Of a DNA stretch of 64,000 nt, positions 57,471 to 64,000 are shown piece by piece (the first letter of the stretch is position 1; each line of letters starts with the position of its first letter). Position numbers and translations under genes: made by a program. Origin of the DNA: Dicyema japonicum (taxonomy: Eukaryota > Dicyemida > Rhombozoa > Dicyemidae); the NCBI GenBank assembly GCA_011109175.1, contig RDEW01000024.1, forward strand, positions 241,199 to 305,198, read 5' to 3'. The notes under the pieces are model-generated. The model made no database searches and had not been told where the DNA came from. It saw only the letters and a program-made list of their open reading frames with translations.

Positions 57471-58632
57471 TTATTCTATTATAGGATAAATTCCCTTCAT
57501 AGGAAAATTGCAGTTATTCTTCCCACGTGCCAGTTTCATGTATCCATTTATTCCCCATAAATTTCCATATCCATTTTTTAAGAGCCAATACTTTTCACCC
57601 TTCGAAACTCCATAACCAATAACGGACAAAACATGATTAAGTTTAATATCGAAACAATTTTGATATGGAATATTCCTTAAATGTTTCACTAATATTTACC
57701 TCGAAGATAATTTTGAAAGCGAAAGGAAGAAGAATAGAAATAAACAGCAACAGGACCGAAATTCACAATAACGTGCATAAGCATTTTTTCATCACCATTT
57801 TTAATGATTTTATAACCAGTCAAATTAAATTTAATATTTGGTTGTCCATCATACTTGCATTTACCTACCTATTTAATTATTTGAGGATAAAAACCTTAGC
57901 ATTATACGGATATCGTTTTTCAGAATTAATTCCTCCGTTTATCATTACGTAAATATACACATCTAGTGTATCTCCCCCATCGCATCCACTAGCTGCACAA
58001 TCAATCATGTTTTGTTCGCTCATAGATACAAGAATATTGTGTTTTATTGCCAAATGCGACTCCAACGTAGCCAACTAAATACATTAAACAATCGTTAACA
58101 GCCCCAAATGCATAGCACGACCCGCATAAAGACCCCTGCGTTTTTATTCCAGTTACACAGTTTAGCTTTCTCCAATTAAAAGATGATCGATATCGTTTTT
58201 CATTTACGTGTGCTGTGTAATCTCCAAGATTCATTCTCGTATGAATCAAGAGATATATGGACCAGATAATTTTGTCGGTTTGATAATCTCTTTTCTTGTC
58301 TAAAGCAAATACATTGTAAGTAAACCATGTCAGCAAATTGATTAATTCCTAATTCATATGTAAACTTGCCTTGCTCTGAAAAAAATTATGGTTGTTAATG
58401 AATTTAGATTTTCTGAAAAGATAGCCTTTCTGACTTGGAGTTCCAGCCCAGAATATGATTTATCTTACTGAAAAAAAATTTAACTATATTTTTTTATAAA
58501 ATTATTTCATTCGATTTCATAATATTTATCCTCTCTGTTGAAATCTTTGATTGATTCATATTTAAAATTGATTGAAGACGAAGTAAAGTAAGTAAAAAAT
58601 AAAGGGCAAGTAAAGATAATCAGGCAAGGCAT
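57471..58632 (-). pseudogene. Cathepsin-L-like papain-family cysteine protease, damaged
   Basis: Lysosomal or secreted C1 peptidase precursor. The ATG (58632-58630) gives a signal-like MPCLIIFTCPLFFTY. An I29 prodomain follows: KYESIKDFNREDKYYEIE, then KSYSGLELQVRKAIFSENLN and ELGINQFADM. The mature domain has TQGSLCGSCYAFGA with the catalytic Cys (normally CWAF), SMSEQNMIDCAASGCDGGD, NGGINSEKRYPYNA, LNHVLSVIGYG with His, and YWLLKNGYGNLWG with Asn (normally KNSWG). Introns with GT..AG: 58300-58325 (26 nt), 58075-58099 (25), 57869-57894 (26), 57676-57699 (24). Damage: TGA where the partial duplicate has TGG (EIE-stop versus EIQW), phase breaks in the prodomain, and one missing T after 57676. 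The triad is intact, so either a recent pseudogene or sequence error. Confidence 0.75.
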
Positions 58633-58689
58633 TTTAATTAATTTTGTATAATTTTATTTAAAATTATTTTTCAAGTATTAATATAATAA

Positions 58690-59050
58690 AATTATATATA
58701 TAAAAAAAAATTATCGAATCAGTTACTTTCATGTTTATTAATATTTGAAATGTGTGAAGATGTTAATAATATTCATCAGGATCACGTCTTGTAATTTGGT
58801 TTCTATCCTGGTTTTGGGATGTTAAATATATGATAAATAACTATTGAATTTGCCTAGTGGTGTCGATTTACCATTTGTATAAGATTTTTTACAATAGTCA
58901 TTTTTGAAATTAACTGTTCACATAAAAATGCAGTTCCAATATAGAAAGATTTTTTATTCATTGTCACTTTTAAATGTAAACGGTATTTCTGAAATATGAA
59001 GCATCATAATTCTCTTTCTCAACAAAAAGTTATGACATCATGTATATGAA
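58690..59050. other. No gene recognised
   Basis: AT-rich sequence between the cathepsin gene's 5' flank and the hAT fragment. No signal. Confidence 0.3.
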
Positions 59051-59330
59051 TTAGTCTCTTGTGTAGTGACCCTCTGCTACGCAATCTGACATTACAAAAT
59101 ATAAGAGATCTTCATATTCTGCTTTACCATCCATTGAAAATTGTCTAAACTGCATGTGTATTACTCCTCGTGATAAAATAAAATTTACTTCATTAACAGC
59201 AGTATCCATTGTCTTGTGTAATTTGACTGATTTGCCAACTAACATTTCTTGATCGATTGCTAAAATTTTGCAGAAATTTCAATATTTTCCATTTTAAGTA
59301 ATTTAATAATTTCCTTTTTGTTATCAACTA
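59051..59330 (-). pseudogene. hAT transposase fragment (GTF2IRD2-like)
   Basis: The reverse strand reads TMDTAVNEVNFILSRGVIHM, then QFRQFSMDGKAEYEDLLYFV. It corresponds to the conserved VNxVNFIxxRxLxxRxFxxF..EYxDLLYHxxVRWLS segment of this hAT family. No termini were seen. It sits between the two cathepsin copies. Confidence 0.6.
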
Positions 59331-59476
59331 AAATGACCCGCTTCTGTCGTATTCCGACAATTTTCGATAAGGAAATTTCATTCTGTAAAAGTTGCACTAA
59401 ATATCCAAGAGGTTAGTTTGTGCCAATACCCATCATTGTACGACTCTTAAAAAATTCTTCAAAAATTTTAATGTTT

Positions 59477-59940
59477 CAATTCGCTCGCGGAATATAAATA
59501 AGTAACGTGGGCTTACTGTAACTCGTAGAAAAATTGCTGAAGCCCACGTTGATCACTGAAAGGAAGAAAATCGAAGACAAAATGAATGGCCAGTATAATT
59601 TTAAATAATCTAAAATCGTCTCCATGTTAAAGATTGAAATATACTTGTTTGGCAGGCAAAGGTGGCAGTTTATAAAATGTGGATATATTTATACTGAGGA
59701 GAGTGTTAACATACTAGTTGTATAAATCTAAGTACATCTCCATAAACTCGACGTGTTTTAGAGTATGATTTCATTTCGACAATTCAATTTAAAATGCTTT
59801 CAGATCTGACATTGTATTTTCATATCCATAACAAACAAATTAAATTCAAAATTTAAAATATATTATTTAATCAGATTTTTATTTTTACAGGAACACAATA
59901 AAATCAAAATTAATTCAAGTTTTATAAAGTTTTATAAACA
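59477..59940. repeat. Direct repeat X, copy 2
   Basis: Partner of 54985-55445. It runs directly into the duplicated cathepsin 5' region. Confidence 0.85.
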
Positions 59941-59959
59941 ATAAAATCAAAATTAATTC

Positions 59960-60480
59960 AAGAGGATATCTTATTTTATTTACGTTCACTGTGTAATCTC
60001 CAAGTAATTCATTTTCATATGAATCAAGAGATATATATGGACCAGATATTTTGTCGGTTTTATAATCTCTTTTTTCTTAAGAAAATACATTGTAAGTTAA
60101 CCATGTCAGCAAATTGATTAATTCTAATTCATATGTAAATTTGCTTTCTCTGAAAATATATTATGGTTGTTAATAAATCTTAGATTTTCTGTAAAGATAC
60201 CCTTTCTGACTTGGATCTCCAGCACAGAATATGATTTTTCTAAAGTGAAAAATAATTTGACTATATTTTTTCAATAATATTATTCCATTGGATTTCATAA
60301 ATATTTATCTTCTCTGTTGAAATCATTGATTGATTCATATTTGAAATTGATTGAACACGAAATAAAGTAAGTAAAAAATAAAGGGCTTGTTAGATAATCA
60401 GGCCAAGCATTTTAATTAATTCTGTATACTTTTTTATTTAAAAATTTTTCAAATATTAAAATAAAATTATATTAAAAAAT
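59960..60480 (-). pseudogene. Duplicated cathepsin prodomain, mature domain lost
   Basis: Diverged copy of 58190-58690. The reverse strand reads KYESINDFNREDKY, then EIQWNNIIEK and SYSVLEIQVRKGIFTENL, with the same-size 26-nt intron after the ADM codon. The mature protease domain is absent: sequence passes straight into repeat X. An in-frame stop follows the start codon and there is a one-base insertion near EDKY. A dead partial copy. Confidence 0.75.
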
Positions 60481-60524
60481 TACTTATCACTCGTCCACTG
60501 TTGTGTGTGTTGGAACTATATTTC

Positions 60525-61935
60525 CCCCCGCTGATTATTTTCTCCTTAAAGATGTATCAAAGCAATATCAAATCTGAAAAAAAAAACTCATGTGGCCTAG
60601 AATTCCTCTATTCTACTGAAACCTTGGGCCACCATCAATAAATACATTAACAATCATCTACAAACACATCGCTGAACATAAATACCATACCGCTTTATGG
60701 AAACTATCAAAAATTCATCCAATATTGAACCGGAAGACCGAATAAACGATCCCGGCTCTTTCAGACAGTTTCTTTTATATGTGTTTTGTCGAGGATCCTG
60801 GAGAAACTGGTCCTAAAAGTTATTCGCCCTCTCTCTCCAATTTACATTCCAACATGGCTTTCAAGGAAGGATTATCACAACTCATTCCTAACGACATTAA
60901 TGAAGTTCATAACTGAAAAACACAAGAACAAGCCAAAACAAGAAAAATCGGTCATATGTAGGATCGACATTCAAAAAGTTTTCGACTCTGTCCCAAGGAA
61001 GATCCTCATTACGAAATATATTTTTGATAAAAATTGATGCACCATTAAAGTTATGGTTAGCAAATTTCGTAAGTGGACGCCGAGGGAAAGTGTCCGTAGG
61101 AAACAAGAGTTCCAGATCGGGATTATTACCCAATGGTGTACCTCAAGGATCCCTCTGTCACCAATCATCTTTAATTTATTTTTGAATGATCTCCCCGTAC
61201 CTATGAATAATATTGAACATGCTACTTTCATATGCCGATGACATAGTTGTGGCATCTAGGAACGTAAATATAGAACATGCCAAAGAAAGACTACAAGGAA
61301 TACTAAATAACATATATGGATGTTGTGCGAAAATTGATTATATGCATGTTCCGATAAGTCAGCAGTACTCTATTTCCTAAGAATAGAAAGATGGAACGCA
61401 AACAATTGATGTCACGTTAAATGGAGTACCTATACCACAAAAGAAATCGCAGAAAATACTGGGATTAACTTTTGATACTTTCCTCTGTTTCTCAGCCATG
61501 TGGAATCATCATATCAATCTGTGCAAAGAAGATCAATTTTGTAAAGGCCTTCTTTTAAAGGCCGCCAGGTATCGGGACCCTGTACAAGTAGTATGTCGAG
61601 TTAACAATAGGCTATGCATGTGCTGCATGGGGATCTAACCTGTCGGCAACGAACCAAACAAAATTCAAGAGATCCAGTCAAGAGCAAAAAAATTACTGGA
61701 AAAATATACAGATAAAGAAATTGCCCCAGAGCACTCGATCTATCATAGAAGCAACTGAAGGCAATTTCAGAAGAGGAAAGGAAAAAGACCCCTTCTGTAT
61801 AGAAAATGCGTGGGATCACGGTCGGAGCATCGAGAAAAAATGGCCCGATTATTGAGAGATGCCGGGATCACCTGAATATTATTTATTGGTTAAGACGGTT
61901 TTTCTTTGGCTTAAAATAATAATAATATTGAATTT
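60525..61935 (+). mobile_element. LINE A, second copy, 5'-truncated
   Basis: Begins ctccttaaagatgtatcaaa, matching the region at about 1790-1810 inverted. It then carries SRILEKLVLKVIRPLSPIYI, ICRIDIQKVFDSVPRKIL, GVP..GSPLSPIIFNLFLND, a frameshifted YADDI, TIDVTLNGVPIPQKKSQKIL and the C-terminus SEHREKMARLLRDAGIT. Its tail is ttggcttaaa(ataata). Many frameshifts, so it is older than the copy at 405-2357. Confidence 0.85.
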
Positions 61936-61979
61936 GTCCGGGATCACATAATTTCTTGTTTTTATTTTTAACTGTGGTC

Positions 61980-62115
61980 TAATAATAATAATAATAAAGC
62001 CTTTTCACGAGAGCCATAGTATTTTATAGCTCCGCATAGGCAGGACACACACTTTATTTAATAAAGAACAGTTAATTTTAACTAATCTTAGAACCAAGGA
62101 ATGATCTTAACTTCT
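61980..62115 (-). mobile_element. SINE B 3' part
   Basis: In plus sense: taataataataataaagcctt, tcacgagagccatagtattt, agctccgcataggcaggac, ttaattttaactaatctt and agaaccaaggaatgatctta. It has a (TAA)n-type tail and lacks the head. Confidence 0.8.
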
Positions 62116-62277
62116 TATGTACTACATTGGATCACGTGATAGTTAGTTTAGTATTTACCTTGATCTTAGAATGTTAAATAATAATAAATAACCATATAAT
62201 TGGTTTTTTGGTGTCGTATGTAGTTATGTGACTATTTTTATTAAAAGTCTCTCTAACTTCTAGTTGCATCCACCTTA

Positions 62278-62828
62278 CACTCAATCCCATAAATGATGTC
62301 CAAGTTATATATATATAAATAATACACAAGTAAATCTATATTTTAAAATTTTAATTTTATAGACCGTTATTATTTTTAGATGAAACCGGGTTTAATTTGC
62401 ATACATCAATTAATTATGGGTATTCCCAATTAGATTTCATCATTGTGATGAAATTAAAGATTTCTTTATTACGAATAGTGTTACAACATTTTATTTACCC
62501 CCATATTCAACTGACTTGAACCCTAATTGAAAACTTTTTTTCTTGTGTGAAATCTCGTCTGAATGTAATTAGACCAAGAGCAACTGTAAAAGAGAATTAG
62601 TAACAACTATCGGATTTGTTTTGAGTGGTCTCGAAACCGAGAATTTGTCCTCATATTACAGTTTTTGGGAAAGGGTAAATAGAATACAACAGTTTTTGGG
62701 AAAAGGTAAATGGAATTAATAACAGATTAATTGAATAAAATACTTTTTTCCTAAATTATTTATTAGTATAATATATATAACTTGGACATAATTTATGGGA
62801 ATTGGGTCAACATTTATGGGATTGAGTG
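62278..62828 (+). mobile_element. Miniature IS630/Tc1-like element, 18-bp perfect TIRs
   Basis: CACTCAATCCCATAAATG (62278-62295) is exactly inverted at 62811-62828, and TA dinucleotides flank both ends. A second inverted block (atgtccaagttatatat) lies inside. The interior keeps two transposase pieces: FLDETGFNLHTSINYGYS (about 62373-62425) and FYLPPYSTDLNP (about 62488-62525). These are the IS630/Tc1-mariner DDE landmarks (DETGF..., LPPYSPDLNPIE). The middle of the gene is deleted, so it is non-autonomous. Confidence 0.9.
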
Positions 62829-62830
62829 TA

Positions 62831-64000
62831 TTCAGAAGACACCCAATCCAGGAATAATTTCAAGAGTCGACATTTTCATACTACCAGAAGGCTATCAATG
62901 TTTTTTTATGAGAGTTCTACGGAACGAGTTTTGATCACGCAATTTGTTAGTGTGAATTTACTCTTAACTTTCATTTTATAGCATTATGTCTCTACCCATT
63001 TTTATGCAATTATATACTATAGAATGTTTAGTTTTGTCCACAAGTATATTTAATATCTTTATCGTCTCAATGCAGATAGAATGAGCAAACTTCGGTATTA
63101 CGAAGGCATATCTTATTAAAATCCACCAGTCAGAAATTAGTGGAATTTGGACAAGCCCCAGTGAGGAGATACGGAAATCATTACCTCCTGCTATTTTCAC
63201 AGCTCCTAACCATGATATGATTCTTCAAAAACCATCCTTACTGTCTTTTAGAAAATAATTACTCGACCTCTTATAAATGGTCCAAAAGACAGGGACTCTA
63301 TTTTTGACATTGGAAATTACATGAATTCCGCATTTTAGATTAATAATTTATGACCAGCTCTATGTCTGTATCGAAAATCATTAATTTCGAATACTACGTT
63401 TTATTAAATGCGTCGGATCCAGGAACGTACACTGAAAAAAGTAATGATGACTGATTAAGGAGTCCTAGTTAACATGATTGTTTACAACTTTTTTAATTTC
63501 CTCTCAAAAAAACATTTCGTTGCAGGGTATCCGTTTAATTCGTAATAGTAAGTTGATCTATATTTTAATTTTTGTTCAATTATGCACATTCATTATTTTT
63601 GTTGAATTACGTAAAATATTTCTTTACTTCCGTAGGATCTCTACAAAAACCAAATATTTCATACTTTTATAAGCTTTATGTAATGCAGATTTTTATGATA
63701 TTACTCTTTGAGCAACAATTCAATCTAGAATAGTTCCAATTATTGTTCTTAATGAGTGAGATGTTGATAATTGAATTGATTGCGTTCATAGAATTCACTC
63801 ATTCAAAAGAACTAATTATATAACATACGACGTCATAATTTTTGAAAAATATTTTACTAAAACATGCCAACTACCCCATATATAATCATCTGATAAATAG
63901 TGATAACAATATCTGAGAACAACCTAAATCTCTGAAAAGATTTCTCGATTTATTATTTGTTGTAGCATTTTTAAATTTCTTTTGAAAATTAAAATAATTC
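62831..64000. other. No gene recognised
   Basis: AT-rich to the window end. Short frames (62976-63200 minus, 63478-63672 plus) show no recognisable domain and no micro-intron chain that extends them. Confidence 0.3.

Overview
The window is AT-rich nuclear DNA of a small-intron metazoan. It holds five recognisable host genes, all on the plus strand except where noted, scattered among very many transposable-element (TE) remnants: a transportin (TNPO1, 2499-6076), a secreted ADAM/reprolysin-like metalloprotease (9195-~10104), the BiP exchange factor SIL1 (11277-12155), the spliceosomal cyclophilin PPIL1 (21521-22877, interrupted) and the Sec1/Munc18 protein SLY1/SCFD1 (28116-30580). A cathepsin-L-like cysteine protease lies on the minus strand (57471-58632) with a broken partial duplicate at 59960-60480. 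None of the multi-exon genes is an open frame. They become readable only when introns of about 20-28 nt are removed, and the removed pieces nearly all start GT, end AG and restore phase and homology. Such introns are the hallmark of dicyemid mesozoans, so a dicyemid is my best guess for the source (inference). Another tiny-genome parasite with micro-introns remains possible.

Layout. 1-2360: minus-strand LINE copies ending about 140 bp before TNPO1. 2499-6076: TNPO1, 18 exons. 6.6-9.1 kb: repeat R, SINE B, REL-type LINE D, degenerate SINE A. 9.2-10.1 kb: ADAM-like gene with a Thr-rich tail. 10.2-12.5 kb: LINE D scrap, SINE B, SIL1, SINE B. 13.7-15.5 kb: a hAT element with terminal repeats and target duplication. 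16-21.4 kb: LINE B, C and A fragments. 21.5-22.9 kb: PPIL1, split by a LINE ORF1 fragment. 25-27.9 kb: LINE B and an inverted SINE A pair. 28.1-30.6 kb: SCFD1.

30.4-48.4 kb is a segmentally duplicated tract. The last large SCFD1 exon and its 3' flank occur three times (about 30384, 39186 and 45850). A 59-bp sequence that is single-copy in units 2 and 3 has expanded to roughly 46 tandem copies in unit 1 (32916-35628). Between the units lie LINE D, a non-autonomous hAT, SINEs and a jockey-like LINE. 48.4-56.7 kb is a TE graveyard (SINE A nested in LINE D, SINE B between 105-bp direct repeats, LINE B, an endonuclease+RT LINE). 57.5-60.5 kb holds the cathepsin gene and its duplicate, with hAT debris between. 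60.5-62.8 kb holds a second LINE A copy, SINE B and a miniature IS630/Tc1-like element with perfect terminal repeats.

The host genes are unrelated housekeeping functions (nuclear import, ER folding, splicing, ER-Golgi traffic, proteolysis) and form no operon. Several exons carry single-base indels, often in homopolymers, and indels cluster in the second half of the satellite array. Part of the apparent gene breakage may therefore be uncorrected long-read error. Repeat-family letters (A, B, C, D, E, G, R, S, T, X) are my own labels.
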